A stretch of 48,044 nucleotides of DNA from Gammaproteobacteria bacterium (GTDB taxonomy: Bacteria; Pseudomonadota; Gammaproteobacteria; Ga0077536), in NCBI GenBank assembly GCA_016874535.1, contig VGUA01000015.1, positions 1 to 48,044 on the forward strand, given 5' to 3'. Within the stretch, counting starts at the first letter, position 1. Each line of letters begins with the position of its first letter. This document shows, one piece after another, positions 22,180 to 32,350 of this stretch. A model generated the notes under the pieces. The model was not told where the DNA came from. It saw only the letters and a program-made list of their open reading frames with translations, and did no database searches. The translations under genes were made by a program, and so were the position numbers.

Positions 22180-23715
22180 ATGGCACGCCCTGATCCACAG
22201 GCACCGGTAGTCGTGATTGGTGCCGGGGTCGCCGGCCTTGCTTCGGCCATGCTGCTCGCCGCGCATGGCATTCCTGTCCGGGTCTGCGAAGCGGCCTCCG
22301 CCCCGGGCGGCAAGATGCGAGAGGTGAGTGTGGGCAGCTCGCGAGTGGATGCCGGCCCCACCGTGCTCACCATGCGCTGGGTTTTCGAAGAGCTTTTCGC
22401 CGAAACCGGGGACGCACTGGAGAACCACCTGACGCTGCAGCCGCTCGAAATCCTGGCTCGCCACCGCTGGACGGATGACTCATCCTTGGATCTCCACGCA
22501 GACCATCAGCGCTCGGTCGAGGCTATCGCGGCATTCGCCGGTTCCAGGCAGGCACAGCTTTATGAAGCCTTCTGTGTGCGGGCCCGCAAGACTTATGAGG
22601 TACTTGAGCCTGCCTTCATGCGCCAGGCTCGTCCCGGCATGCGGCACTTTCTTCACCCGCAAACCTTGCGCAGGCTGCCATCACTGTGGCGCAGCGCGCC
22701 ATTCTCGAGCCTTTGGCAGGCGCTGTCCGAGCATTTCCCGGATCCAAGGCTCCGGCAATTATTCGGCCGCTATGCAACTTACTGTGGCTCCTCGCCATTC
22801 CTTGCGCCCGCCACTCTCATGCTGATTGCCCACGGCGAGCAACGGGGTGTGTGGAGCGTAGAGGGCGGCATGCATCAGGTGGCGTGCGCCATGGAAGCGC
22901 GGGCTCGCGCGCTCGGCGTTGAATTTCATTACGGCCAGGCTGTGACTGATGTGCTGATGGCAAACGGCCGTGTGACCGGTGTGCGCCTCGCTGATGGATC
23001 GGGGATACGGGCCGCAGCGGTCATCGCGAACGCCGATCCCGGTGCCCTGGCGGAGGGCAGACTGGGCGGGGCGATTGCGCGGCGAATGCCCGGTGTTGAT
23101 ATGCGCCGGCGCTCCCTGTCGGCCGTGACCTGGTGCCTGGAGGCCCGCACAGAAGGGTTTCCGCTGACCCGGCACAATGTCTTCTTCTCGCAAGACTATG
23201 CCGCCGAGTTCTCGGACTTGCAGCAGAAACGCTGCCTGCCCACCGATCCCACCATCTACCTCTGCGCCCAGGATCGGGACGACAGGAACATTCCAGCCGG
23301 GGAGGGTCACGAACGGCTGTTCGTTCTGGTGAACGCACCCTCCGGCATCACTCCGGACACTTCATCGGAAGAAGCACTTGCCGCGTGCGAAACGCGAACC
23401 TTTGATGCTCTCGCGAGACACGGCGTGAAGATCGATCGTGCGACGGGATCGTGCACCAGAACCGCACCGGCCGATTTTGCGCGTCTTTTCCCGGGGAGCG
23501 GCGGGGCACTTTATGGCCAGGCCACTCACGGATGGCGAGCTTCGTTCACGCGCCCCGGTGCTGGCACTGCCGTACCGGGTCTGTTTCTCGCGGGCGGTGG
23601 CGTGCACCCGGGTGCCGGCGTACCGATGGCCGTGACCTCGGGACGCTTCGCGGCACACGGCGTGCTCACCGGATTGTCGCGCGCCACCTCCCGGCGACGG
23701 GGATTGACGCCATGA
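22180..23715 (+). CDS. crtD: Methoxyneurosporene (hydroxyneurosporene) dehydrogenase CrtD
   Basis: Phytoene-desaturase family: VVVIGAGVAGLASAMLLAAHGIPVRVCEAASAPGGKMREV...; overlaps crtC start. Confidence 0.93.
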   Translation: MARPDPQAPVVVIGAGVAGLASAMLLAAHGIPVRVCEAASAPGGKMREVSVGSSRVDAGPTVLTMRWVFEELFAETGDALENHLTLQPLEILARHRWTDDSSLDLHADHQRSVEAIAAFAGSRQAQLYEAFCVRARKTYEVLEPAFMRQARPGMRHFLHPQTLRRLPSLWRSAPFSSLWQALSEHFPDPRLRQLFGRYATYCGSSPFLAPATLMLIAHGEQRGVWSVEGGMHQVACAMEARARALGVEFHYGQAVTDVLMANGRVTGVRLADGSGIRAAAVIANADPGALAEGRLGGAIARRMPGVDMRRRSLSAVTWCLEARTEGFPLTRHNVFFSQDYAAEFSDLQQKRCLPTDPTIYLCAQDRDDRNIPAGEGHERLFVLVNAPSGITPDTSSEEALAACETRTFDALARHGVKIDRATGSCTRTAPADFARLFPGSGGALYGQATHGWRASFTRPGAGTAVPGLFLAGGGVHPGAGVPMAVTSGRFAAHGVLTGLSRATSRRRGLTP

Positions 23716-24692
23716 GTCTGACCACCGCCCCGCTCACGGCGACCGCGGGCCCACTCAGGGGGCCTGCTTTCACCCACACCCCACCGGCAGGAGGATATGT
23801 CTGGTGGTATCTGGATGCATTCTCGCAAGATGGTGCTTCGGGACTGACGCTCATCGCCTTCATCGGCAGTGTCTTCTCTCCCTATTACGCCAGCGCGAGG
23901 CGCAACGGCTTGGGGGATGCACAAAACCATGTGGCTCTCAATGTCGCCTTGTATGGGCGACGTGGCGCGCGCTGGAGCATGACCGAGCGAAGCGCGGGAG
24001 CCTTGTCGCGGAGTGATTCTCAGCTCGTCATTGGTCCCAGCGCGCTGCACTGGCACGGTGACACGCTGGAGATTGAACTGGATGAAATCTCGGTGCCGAT
24101 TCCGCGGCGTATTCGGGGCAGGATCCGCGTCCATCCTCGATATCTGCCGTGCAAGCGGTACGCGCTCGACGATGCCGGCTTGCATGGCTGGCAGCCGATA
24201 GCCCCGCGGGCGGAGGTGGAGGTTGAGCTCGACCACCCGCGGCTGCGTTGGCGGGGCACGGGCTATCTGGATTCGAATGCGGGCAATGTTCCGCTGGAAG
24301 AGTCATTCCGCGACTGGGACTGGTCTCGCGCAACGACTGACGGGGGTGAATCCCTGATCGTCTATCAAGTTCGGCAGATGAGGGGAGATGACCGCAATCT
24401 GGCACTTCATTTCAGGGACGATGGCACGGTCGAACCCTTTCAAGCTCCGACTCCGCGTCCCCTGCCCAAGGCACTCTGGGGGGTGAACGGGGCAGGCTCT
24501 CTCGATCCCGAACATCCGGTGCGGATGGTGGAACGTCTGGAAGACACCCCGTTTTACTCACGTACCCACCTCAGCGGCGTACTCGCAGGACGCCCCGTCG
24601 AGGTCATGCATGAGAGCCTCTCGCTGCAGCGCTTCAGGCAGCGCTGGGTGCAGATGCTTCTGCCTTTCAGGATGCCCCGACGGCCCTCATAG
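23712..24692 (+). CDS. crtC: Hydroxyneurosporene synthase/carotenoid 1,2-hydratase CrtC
   Basis: GGYVWWYLDAFSQDGASGLTLIAFIGSVFSPYY...; start trimmed from 23451 to the ATGA overlap with crtD. Confidence 0.94.
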   Translation: MSLTTAPLTATAGPLRGPAFTHTPPAGGYVWWYLDAFSQDGASGLTLIAFIGSVFSPYYASARRNGLGDAQNHVALNVALYGRRGARWSMTERSAGALSRSDSQLVIGPSALHWHGDTLEIELDEISVPIPRRIRGRIRVHPRYLPCKRYALDDAGLHGWQPIAPRAEVEVELDHPRLRWRGTGYLDSNAGNVPLEESFRDWDWSRATTDGGESLIVYQVRQMRGDDRNLALHFRDDGTVEPFQAPTPRPLPKALWGVNGAGSLDPEHPVRMVERLEDTPFYSRTHLSGVLAGRPVEVMHESLSLQRFRQRWVQMLLPFRMPRRPS

Positions 24693-25746
24693 ATTGAGTA
24701 TCGCGCTCGCGGCGTTCGAGCCGTTCAAAGATGGCGATGAGGCGTTCAACGCGAGCATCGAGATTCCACCAAGGCACAACAGCCGCAGGCGCGGTCCCCA
24801 GGGCATCAGCAGCGGACCCGGCCACCGCACGCACCAGGAACATCGCCTCTGCCACCGTGGGCGAGTGGTCGCGTGAGGGCAGCCGCAAGGTCGAGACCAG
24901 GGCACGCGTCAGATACCAGCACTTGCGCGTCCGGCCCACGCGAGCCCTGACACTCACGGAGTCAAATCCATTGCGGGCCACCTGATGTCCGATTCCGGCA
25001 TAGAGATATCGCGCGGCGTACATCGCCGGCCTGCATGCGAGAGGAAGTCCTGCGATGCCATCCTCGGCCTTGCGATAAAGAGTTTCCGCCGCCTCCAGCA
25101 AGCGCGCAACCACACGGGCGATGCCGGGATTGAATTCGGGGGCTGCCAGCCACGCACGTTCATCGATGCCCTCAGCCGCCAACCAGGCGAGCGGCAGGTA
25201 GAGGCGCCCTGCCCTTGCATCCTCACCTACGTCACGGGCGATGTTCGTGAGCTGCATGGCTACACCGAGATCACTCGCCCTGGCGAGCAGCCTCGGCTCA
25301 TCCACGCCCATGACTCGCGCCATCATCACGCCTACCGTCCCCGCCACGCGGGCGGCATAGGCGAGCAAGGCGGGAAAATCCGCATAACGGCGGTTCTCCG
25401 CATCCCATGCAAAACCCTCGAGCAGTGCTGCCGGGATCTCGTGCGGAATGCGGTAGCGCCGAACCACCGCGGCAAACGCACGATCACTCGCGATATCGAA
25501 AGGGGCACCGGCGTGCAGGCAGCGCAGCCGATGTTCCAGGGTCACGAGTGCCTGGGCTGGTTCTGAAGTCTGGTCGATGGCGTCATCCGCCTCACGACAG
25601 AAGCCGTAAAGTGCCGTGGCGCCCTCTCGCAGCGCGGATGGCAACAGATGCGAAGCGGCATGAAACGAGCGCGAGCCATGGCGCAACAGCTCACGACAGG
25701 TGGCGATATCCGCCGCCTCCAGCAATTCAGACGCTGATTCGGACAT
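24667..25746 (-). CDS. crtB: Phytoene synthase CrtB
   Basis: RHGSRSFHAASHLLPSALREGATALYGFCREADDAIDQ...; LGVAMQLTNIARDVGEDARAGRLYLP. Confidence 0.95.
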   Translation of the reverse strand: MSESASELLEAADIATCRELLRHGSRSFHAASHLLPSALREGATALYGFCREADDAIDQTSEPAQALVTLEHRLRCLHAGAPFDIASDRAFAAVVRRYRIPHEIPAALLEGFAWDAENRRYADFPALLAYAARVAGTVGVMMARVMGVDEPRLLARASDLGVAMQLTNIARDVGEDARAGRLYLPLAWLAAEGIDERAWLAAPEFNPGIARVVARLLEAAETLYRKAEDGIAGLPLACRPAMYAARYLYAGIGHQVARNGFDSVSVRARVGRTRKCWYLTRALVSTLRLPSRDHSPTVAEAMFLVRAVAGSAADALGTAPAAVVPWWNLDARVERLIAIFERLERRERDTQSMRAVGAS

Positions 25747-27253
25747 CGGGCACCACACTGTCGAGGATTCGCGCCGAGGAAAGGACTCCCGGCAAGCCGG
25801 CACCGGGATGGGTACCGGCGCCCACGAGGTAGAGATTCTTTACATCCTCGCTGCGGTTGTGGGGACGGAACCATGCGCTCTGCGTGAAGCGTGGTTCCAG
25901 ACCAAAGCCCGCACCGCGGAAGGACAGGAACTGGTTCTCGAAGTCAGGTGGGGTGGTGACCCAGGAAGTCGCCAACCGGTCTTCGAGGCCCGGCAGCACG
26001 GTTGCCGACAGCTCACGCGCGATGCGTGCGCGATAGGTCTCGCGCAGTTCCATCCAGTCGAGGCCACTCTCCGTATTGGGCACGGGCGAGAGCACGTAAA
26101 AAGCGTCACAGCCGGGCGGTGCCAGTGACGGATCGGTGGCCGTGGGTCTATGCAGGTACAGGCTGAAGTCGTCCGCGAGAATCTTGCGGGAGAAGATATC
26201 CTCCAGCAATTCACGATAGCGCGGCCCGAGCAGCAGCATGTGATGAGGCACATCCTCATAGCGACCACGGGTGCCGAAGTACCAGACAAACAGGCCCATC
26301 GAATAGTGGGAGCGCTCGATCTTGCGATCGGTCCAGCGGCGGCGCGCATGCGCAGGCACCAGATGGCGGTAGGTCCAAGCCGAATCAGCGTTGGAAACCA
26401 CGATATCCGCCGCGATTTCCTCTCCCGACGCGAGCCTGACGCCGGTCGCGCGTCCATGCTCAACGAGGATCGTGGCCACGTCGGCGCCGGTACGGAGCGT
26501 GTTCCCCTGACCTTCGATCAGCTTGACCATGCCATTCACCAGGCTGCCGGTGCCCCCCATCGCGAAATGCACGCCCCAGGCGCGTTCAAGATAGGCGATG
26601 AGGGCGTAGACCGCCGTGACGGAGAAGGGATTGCCGCCCACCAGCAGCGGGTGATAGCTCAGAATCGTGCGCAGGCGCGGATCGCGCACATGTTTCGCCA
26701 CCAGGCCATGCACGCTGCGATAGCTTTGCAGCCGGATGAGTTCCGGTACTGCGCGCAGCATGGTGCCCCAGTTGTCGAAAGGCACATGCCCGAGCTTTTC
26801 GAAGCCCGTGCGATAGATGGCTTCGCTGAGCTGCATGAAGCGTTCGTAACCGGCCACATCGTCCGGTGAGAAGCGCGCCACCTCGGCGCGCATCGCAGCG
26901 GGATCGCCGCTGTAGTTGAACGTCTCGCCGTTATCGAAGCGAATCCGGTAGAACGGGTCGAGTTCACGCAGCTCAACGTCATCCTCGAAACGCCGTCCGC
27001 AGAGTTCCCACAGTTCGCGAAACAGGAACGGCGCCGTGATGATGGTGGGTCCGCTGTCGAAGGTGAACCCATCCTGTTTGCGGACCCAGGCGCGCCCGCC
27101 GGGAACCCCGCAGCGTTCCAGCACGGTCACGCGATAACCGCGCGCCCCCAAGCGTATGGCTGCCGCCAGTCCGCCAAAGCCGCTGCCGATCATCACGGCA
27201 TGCGCTGCGCGGCCCGGTTGACCCAAGGGTGCTGAGGTGAGTGATGTCAACAT
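25727..27253 (-). CDS. crtI: Phytoene desaturase CrtI
   Basis: HAVMIGSGFGGLAAAIRLGARGYRVTVLERCGVPGGRAWVRKQDGFTFDSGPTIITAPFLFRELW... Confidence 0.96.
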   Translation of the reverse strand: MLTSLTSAPLGQPGRAAHAVMIGSGFGGLAAAIRLGARGYRVTVLERCGVPGGRAWVRKQDGFTFDSGPTIITAPFLFRELWELCGRRFEDDVELRELDPFYRIRFDNGETFNYSGDPAAMRAEVARFSPDDVAGYERFMQLSEAIYRTGFEKLGHVPFDNWGTMLRAVPELIRLQSYRSVHGLVAKHVRDPRLRTILSYHPLLVGGNPFSVTAVYALIAYLERAWGVHFAMGGTGSLVNGMVKLIEGQGNTLRTGADVATILVEHGRATGVRLASGEEIAADIVVSNADSAWTYRHLVPAHARRRWTDRKIERSHYSMGLFVWYFGTRGRYEDVPHHMLLLGPRYRELLEDIFSRKILADDFSLYLHRPTATDPSLAPPGCDAFYVLSPVPNTESGLDWMELRETYRARIARELSATVLPGLEDRLATSWVTTPPDFENQFLSFRGAGFGLEPRFTQSAWFRPHNRSEDVKNLYLVGAGTHPGAGLPGVLSSARILDSVVPDVRISV

Positions 27254-27281
27254 TGCTGGACACTGTAACATTTTTTTTACA
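27245..27281. promoter_or_regulatory. Two PpsR/CrtJ-type sites at the crtI start
   Basis: TGT-N12-ACA 27245-27262 (TGTCAACATTGCTGGACA) and 27264-27281 (TGTAACATTTTTTTTACA). Confidence 0.8.
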
Positions 27282-27316
27282 GTGAGCCAGCCGTGCCCGA
27301 CGAGGCGTGGTCGGCG

Positions 27317-29095
27317 TCAGCGGGGTGAGAATCCCTCGCTTGAATGCTGAACCAGGCGCGCCAGAGATCCCGCATCCGCATGCGGCAATGCAAGGTACCT
27401 TGCCCCCAATTGATGTGCGAATTCTTCCGCACGGGGATGAGGGCGGGGCGAAGTATCGATGAACAGAGTGCCGAAGCCCCGCTGCAGGTACTGCCGTGCT
27501 GCCGCTGTGGCGTCGGCCTCCCCGGCGCTGCGGCCTTGGCTGCCGTCTCGCGCAAGATTGGCGCGGCCATCGGTGAAGAACACCACCAGCGGTGTGGCCC
27601 GGGAACGTTGGACCTGTGCCGCGAGTTCGGCTGCTGCATCGATGGCGGCAGCGAGCGGCGTGCCGCCGCCGCCGGGCAAGGCCGCAAGGCTGCGGCGTGC
27701 GCGCGCCAGCGAACGGGTGGGCGGTAGCAGGGTTTCTGCGGCAGTTCCCCTAAAGGCTATCAAGGCCACCTGGTCCCGCCGCACATAGCATTCAGCGAGC
27801 AGCAGCTCCACTGCACCCTTCGCTTCCGCGAGCCGGTGCAAAGCGGAGGACCCGGAAGCATCCACCACGAATAGCGTGACCGTGCGCGAACGCTGGCGAT
27901 AGCGTCGTGACCGCAGATCCTCACGCGCGATGAAGAAGCTTCGGGCAGTGTCGGCAGCTTCCTTGCGTCGCCAGGCCTGCCAAGGCGCGGCGGCGTAGAG
28001 GGTGGCCACCAGATCCAGCCGCTCTCCGCGTTTCGGTAGACCGCGACGGGTGCCCATGGGTCGTCCGCGCGCACCTCCCGAATGTTGCTGACCGGATTTG
28101 CCGGCACTGCCTGCGGCGCCGCGCACCTGGCCGCGCAGCGCAAGACTTGCCAACACCTCGGGCCCCAGTGCGGTTGCAATTGCCGCCAACACGCGATCTT
28201 GCATCGCCAACGGCTGCTGGGCACTGGCAGGTGGCGTTTCGCCGGTGTCGGTGTGGGAGGCATCGTGATTGGGTGGCGGCGAAGGTTCGGTCTCCATAGC
28301 GGGAGTCGTGTCGGGTTCACCGTTCACTGGCAGGCGCGTGGCGCGGTGTCCCAGCACCAGACTCGCCGCGAGCATCAGATCACTCTCATCCGGACACACC
28401 CGCCCATGCAAGGCGGCGCTCGCGCGGGCCACCCTGGTGGCAAGAATCGGTGCCCTAAGGCTCTGGATCCCGCAGCGCAGGGCGATTTCGTTGAGCGCCG
28501 TCAGGAGCTCATCCGTACTCGTCACATCGGACAGGAGCCATCTTGCGCGTGCCGTCTCCTCGGCGGCGAACAAGGCTTCGCCAGCCTCATTGATGCGGAT
28601 GTCGTCCAGCCTGACTTCGAACGCGACGCGCTCACGCAGCGCAGCCGGTGCGCGTTCATCCTCATCCAGCCCCTCGTCAAGCATGACCACGCCAAAGCGG
28701 CTGGGCGCGCGCAAGGCGAGGCCCTCACGTTCCACCTGCACTTCGTGGGTGTCGATTGCGGCTGCAATGCGCCCTGCGGTCGCGGGCGAGAGGCGTTCGG
28801 CCATGGACAGCACCACGACTCCTCCGTCGGCAGTGGCGAGCAGGCCACGCTCCGCCTGAGGCCTGCCCATGGCCAGTGTCGCAGCGAGATCGAGTCCACC
28901 CAGCAGGCGGGAGTCCGGGATATCGAGCGGGACCATGCGCCACGGACAATCCGCGGGCAACCACTGCCGCAGCAGGGCCAACCACCGCTGGCGCACGGGG
29001 CCTGCTGCAGCACGCACCACCACGCCACCCGCGCCCTCCGGGTCAACCGCGAGCAGTGCCGCGGCAAATTGGGCGAGCTGCCAGGGATCCGGCAC
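27317..29095 (-). CDS. bchD: Magnesium chelatase subunit D (BchD)
   Basis: AAA+-like N-terminus, acidic/Pro linker and VWA domain (VTLFVVDASGSSALHRLAEAKGAVELLLAECYVRRDQVALIAFRG). Confidence 0.95.
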   Translation of the reverse strand: MPDPWQLAQFAAALLAVDPEGAGGVVVRAAAGPVRQRWLALLRQWLPADCPWRMVPLDIPDSRLLGGLDLAATLAMGRPQAERGLLATADGGVVVLSMAERLSPATAGRIAAAIDTHEVQVEREGLALRAPSRFGVVMLDEGLDEDERAPAALRERVAFEVRLDDIRINEAGEALFAAEETARARWLLSDVTSTDELLTALNEIALRCGIQSLRAPILATRVARASAALHGRVCPDESDLMLAASLVLGHRATRLPVNGEPDTTPAMETEPSPPPNHDASHTDTGETPPASAQQPLAMQDRVLAAIATALGPEVLASLALRGQVRGAAGSAGKSGQQHSGGARGRPMGTRRGLPKRGERLDLVATLYAAAPWQAWRRKEAADTARSFFIAREDLRSRRYRQRSRTVTLFVVDASGSSALHRLAEAKGAVELLLAECYVRRDQVALIAFRGTAAETLLPPTRSLARARRSLAALPGGGGTPLAAAIDAAAELAAQVQRSRATPLVVFFTDGRANLARDGSQGRSAGEADATAAARQYLQRGFGTLFIDTSPRPHPRAEEFAHQLGARYLALPHADAGSLARLVQHSSEGFSPR

Positions 29096-29098
29096 GGA

Positions 29099-30124
29099 CT
29101 ACGCGGGCCAGATTTCGCGCATCCCGCGCTCGATACGCACCGCCGACCCGGCATCGTCCAGTGGATTCCTGCGCAGTCTGTGACGCAGGGCCGAGGGGGC
29201 AATCTCACGCAGGTGGGCGGACGTCACCTCGAGCTCGCCGGCCAGACTTGCCGTGGCACGCGCGGCGCGCAGCAGGGTGAGTTCACCGCGCAGGCCATCG
29301 GTGCCGAGCTGCATGCACAGGCGTGCGGCCTGTTCCAGCACGGCATCGGGCACCTCCACTTCAGGCAGCAGCTCACGGGCATGGGCAATCTGCTTGCGTA
29401 AACGTGCCTGTGCCCGGCTCCAGTGCGCATTGAAGCCCGCCGGATCGCGCTCAAAGGCATCGCGGCGCTTGATGATCTCGAGGCGCGAAGGCAAATCATC
29501 CGGCGTGCTGATTTCCACCGACAGCCCGAAGCGATCCAGCAACTGCGGCCGCAATTCACCTTCCTCCGGATTACCACTGCCCACGAGCACGAACCGCGCC
29601 GGGTGACGCACGCTGAGCCCTTCGCGCTCCACCACGTTCTCGCCGGAGGCCGCCACATCGAGCAGCAGATCCACCAAGTGGTCTTCCAGCAAGTTGATTT
29701 CATCAATATAGAGAAAACCACGGTGGGCCCGCGCCAACAGCCCGGGCTCGAAACGCCGGACACCGTTCTGCAGCACCTGTTCGAGATCGAGGGCGCCCAC
29801 GACGCGGTCCTCGGTGGCCCCCAGGGGCATGTCGACGAAGGGCACGGGAATCCTGACGGGCTTGAAGCGGGCACCGGCTTCGCCCGCCTGGCAGCGGCCA
29901 CACAAACCCACCCGCGCGGTCGGCGTACAGCGATAGGCGCACTCAGCAACCGTCTCCAGTGGCGGCAGGAGGTCGGCCAGCGCGCGGACCGTCGTGGTCT
30001 TGCCACTGCCACGGTCGCCAAAAACCAGAACCCCCCCCACGCCTGGCGCCACCGCTGCAATGAGCAGGGCGCGTTTCATCTCCTCCTGGCCAACGATCGC
30101 GGCGAAGGGAAAAGTCGACTGCAT
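29099..30124 (-). CDS. bchI: Magnesium chelatase ATPase subunit I (BchI)
   Basis: MQSTFPFAAIVGQEEMKRALLIAAVAPGVGGVLVFGDRGSGKTTTVRALADLLPP; start trimmed from 30196. Confidence 0.96.
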   Translation of the reverse strand: MQSTFPFAAIVGQEEMKRALLIAAVAPGVGGVLVFGDRGSGKTTTVRALADLLPPLETVAECAYRCTPTARVGLCGRCQAGEAGARFKPVRIPVPFVDMPLGATEDRVVGALDLEQVLQNGVRRFEPGLLARAHRGFLYIDEINLLEDHLVDLLLDVAASGENVVEREGLSVRHPARFVLVGSGNPEEGELRPQLLDRFGLSVEISTPDDLPSRLEIIKRRDAFERDPAGFNAHWSRAQARLRKQIAHARELLPEVEVPDAVLEQAARLCMQLGTDGLRGELTLLRAARATASLAGELEVTSAHLREIAPSALRHRLRRNPLDDAGSAVRIERGMREIWPA

Positions 30125-30207
30125 GCTGGCCTCGAGGTATTGGTCCCTTCCCTTGATACCATTGCGGCCAGTCACTCGCCAAGCGCAACGGATCACAGGG
30201 GAACATC

Positions 30208-31119
30208 ATGGACTGGAATCAGGACGCACCGCCCCACCCTTTGCCGAGCGAGATGTTCATGCTGGACGGCCCTGCGGGCGCACTCGCAGTTCATGTGGCA
30301 GGCCCGGAAGCAGCGCCGCCCGTGTTGCTGGTGCACAGCGTGAATGCGGCAGCCTCCGCAGCGGAGATACGACCGCTGTTCGAATCCTTGCGCCAGGGTC
30401 ATCGCGTATACGCCCCCGATCTGCCCGGCTTCGGCCTCTCGGCGCGGCCGGCCATCGTCCACACACCGAGGGTGATGACCGATGCGCTCGCCACGGTACA
30501 GGCCGCGATCGCGGAGCGTCATCCGGGCCGGCCTCTTGATGCGCTGGCTGTCTCGCTGGGTTGCGAATTCCTGGCGCGTGCGGCCTCGGAAAACCCTGCA
30601 GCCTACCGCAGCCTGGCGCTCGTGAGCCCCACCGGCTTTCGCGGTGCCCGCCCGCCCTATGGATCAGCAGGCAGCACGCGCGCGCTGCCTCGTCTGCATG
30701 CCTTCCTCACCCGCCAGCTCTGGCGCAGACGCCTTTTCGACCTGCTCACCAGCCGTCGCTCGATACGCTTCTTCCTGCGCAAGACCTGGGGCGACAAGCA
30801 CATCGACGAGCAAATGTTTGAATATGCCTGGCGCACGGCAAGGGCGCCGGGTGCCGAGCATGCCCCTCTGTGCTTCCTGAGCGGATTTCTCTTCAGCGCC
30901 GACATCGGGCGCGTCTACGAAACCCTGCGCATGCCGGTATGGATGGTGCACGGAACCCGGGGAGATTTCGTGGACTATCGCCTGAAGAATGTGCTGGCCT
31001 TGAGCAGTGGATGGTCCTTCGACGTGATGCAGGCGGGCGCCCTGCCCTATTTCGAACAGCCGCAGGCCTTTCTCACGGCCTGGGAGCAATTCCGGAGATC
31101 GGCAAAGCCCCTGTCGTGA
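30208..31119 (+). CDS. Alpha/beta-fold hydrolase, BchO-like
   Basis: VLLVHSVNAAASAAEI..., DLPGFGLSARP, nucleophile elbow ALAVSLGCEFLARAA; divergent from bchI. Confidence 0.75.
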   Translation: MDWNQDAPPHPLPSEMFMLDGPAGALAVHVAGPEAAPPVLLVHSVNAAASAAEIRPLFESLRQGHRVYAPDLPGFGLSARPAIVHTPRVMTDALATVQAAIAERHPGRPLDALAVSLGCEFLARAASENPAAYRSLALVSPTGFRGARPPYGSAGSTRALPRLHAFLTRQLWRRRLFDLLTSRRSIRFFLRKTWGDKHIDEQMFEYAWRTARAPGAEHAPLCFLSGFLFSADIGRVYETLRMPVWMVHGTRGDFVDYRLKNVLALSSGWSFDVMQAGALPYFEQPQAFLTAWEQFRRSAKPLS

Positions 31120-31201
31120 CAAGCGTCCGGCTTCTACCTATATTCGCGGAGCATCACGGTTGCAGCCTGCTCGCACTGTCAATATCAAGAAGGAGCCCAT
31201 C

Positions 31202-31636
31202 ATGAGTTCACGTACCGTTGGCGAGATCATCAAAGGCCAGGAACTGCTTACTGCGTCCGCCTCCACGCCCGTCAGCGAGGTGGCCCGAAGCATGCGCGGC
31301 AGACGGGTCGGCGCGGTTCTCGTGGTGGAGGATGGCAAGCTCGCCGGAATTTTCACCGAACGGGATGCCCTTTTTCGCGTGGTGGCGGAAAAGCGTGATG
31401 CGGCAACGACCACGGTCGGTCAGGTCATGACCGCCAACCCCACGGCCATCTCTCCGCGGGATCCTTTCCCGATGGCGTTGCATCTCATGCATGAAGGGCA
31501 GTTCCGCCATGTGCCGGTGGTGGAAGATGGCAAGCCGGTCGGTATCGTGTCTTCCCGCGATGCCATGGGCCCTGAGCTCGAGGACTTCATGTACAGCTTG
31601 ATTCTCCGCGGTCAGGCCAACGACGTATTGGCCTGA
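31202..31636 (+). CDS. CBS-domain-pair protein
   Basis: Two CBS repeats: VGAVLVVEDGKLAGIFTERDALFRVV and FRHVPVVEDGKPVGIVSSRDAMG. Confidence 0.9.
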   Translation: MSSRTVGEIIKGQELLTASASTPVSEVARSMRGRRVGAVLVVEDGKLAGIFTERDALFRVVAEKRDAATTTVGQVMTANPTAISPRDPFPMALHLMHEGQFRHVPVVEDGKPVGIVSSRDAMGPELEDFMYSLILRGQANDVLA

Positions 31637-31642
31637 GGAGAC

Positions 31643-32350
31643 CTATTCCGGTTCCGGGTTGCGTGAGAACCGGTATCCGACGCCGCGCACGGTATGGAAG
31701 TGTAGCGGCGCATCGGGATTGTGCTCGAATCGCTTGCGTAGACGGACGATGAAGTTGTCGATGGTTCGGGTGGACGGGTAGACCTCGTTGCCCCACACGC
31801 GATCGAGGATATCCTCGCGGGTGACGATGGCGCCCGCTGCCCCCGACAGCACCTGCAGGATCATCGCCTCCTTGTGAGTCAGACTGTGCTCCGCGCCATC
31901 CCAGCTGCGTGCGTGGTAGGACCTGAAATCGACGGTGTTGCCACCGAAATCCAGCGCTGCCGCACCTTCGTTGTACAGAGAGACCCGCCGCAGGATGGCG
32001 GCAATCCGCAGCAGCAGTTCCTTGAGATGAAACGGCTTGGCCAGGTAATCATCGCCGCCGGCCTCCAGGCCCTTGATGCGATCCTCGGCATCGGCCTTGA
32101 CCGTCAAGAACAATACCGGCACCTGATTGCCCTCGCCCCTGACCGCGGCACAGAGTTCCAGTCCGTTCAGGCGCGGCATCATGACATCGAGTACCGCGAG
32201 ATCGAATTTCTGCGCGCGCAGGGCAGCCAGCCCTTGCTCACCGTCGTAGGCCACGGTGGTCTCATACCCTTCGGCATCGAGGTTCTCGCGGATGCCGTCT
32301 GCCAGATGGGTTTCATCGTCGACGATGAGGATGCGGGGAGTATGCTTCAT
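31643..32350 (-). CDS. OmpR/PhoB-family response regulator
   Basis: Receiver (RILIVDDETHLADGIRENLDAEGYETTVAYDGEQGL...LAVLDVMMPRLNGLEL) plus winged-helix C-terminus (TREDILDRVWGNEVYPSTRTIDNFIVRLRKRFE). Confidence 0.93.
   Translation of the reverse strand: MKHTPRILIVDDETHLADGIRENLDAEGYETTVAYDGEQGLAALRAQKFDLAVLDVMMPRLNGLELCAAVRGEGNQVPVLFLTVKADAEDRIKGLEAGGDDYLAKPFHLKELLLRIAAILRRVSLYNEGAAALDFGGNTVDFRSYHARSWDGAEHSLTHKEAMILQVLSGAAGAIVTREDILDRVWGNEVYPSTRTIDNFIVRLRKRFEHNPDAPLHFHTVRGVGYRFSRNPEPE

Noticed and set aside
28082-29401. 439-aa + strand ORF
   Set aside because: Antisense of bchD/bchI; no family signature.
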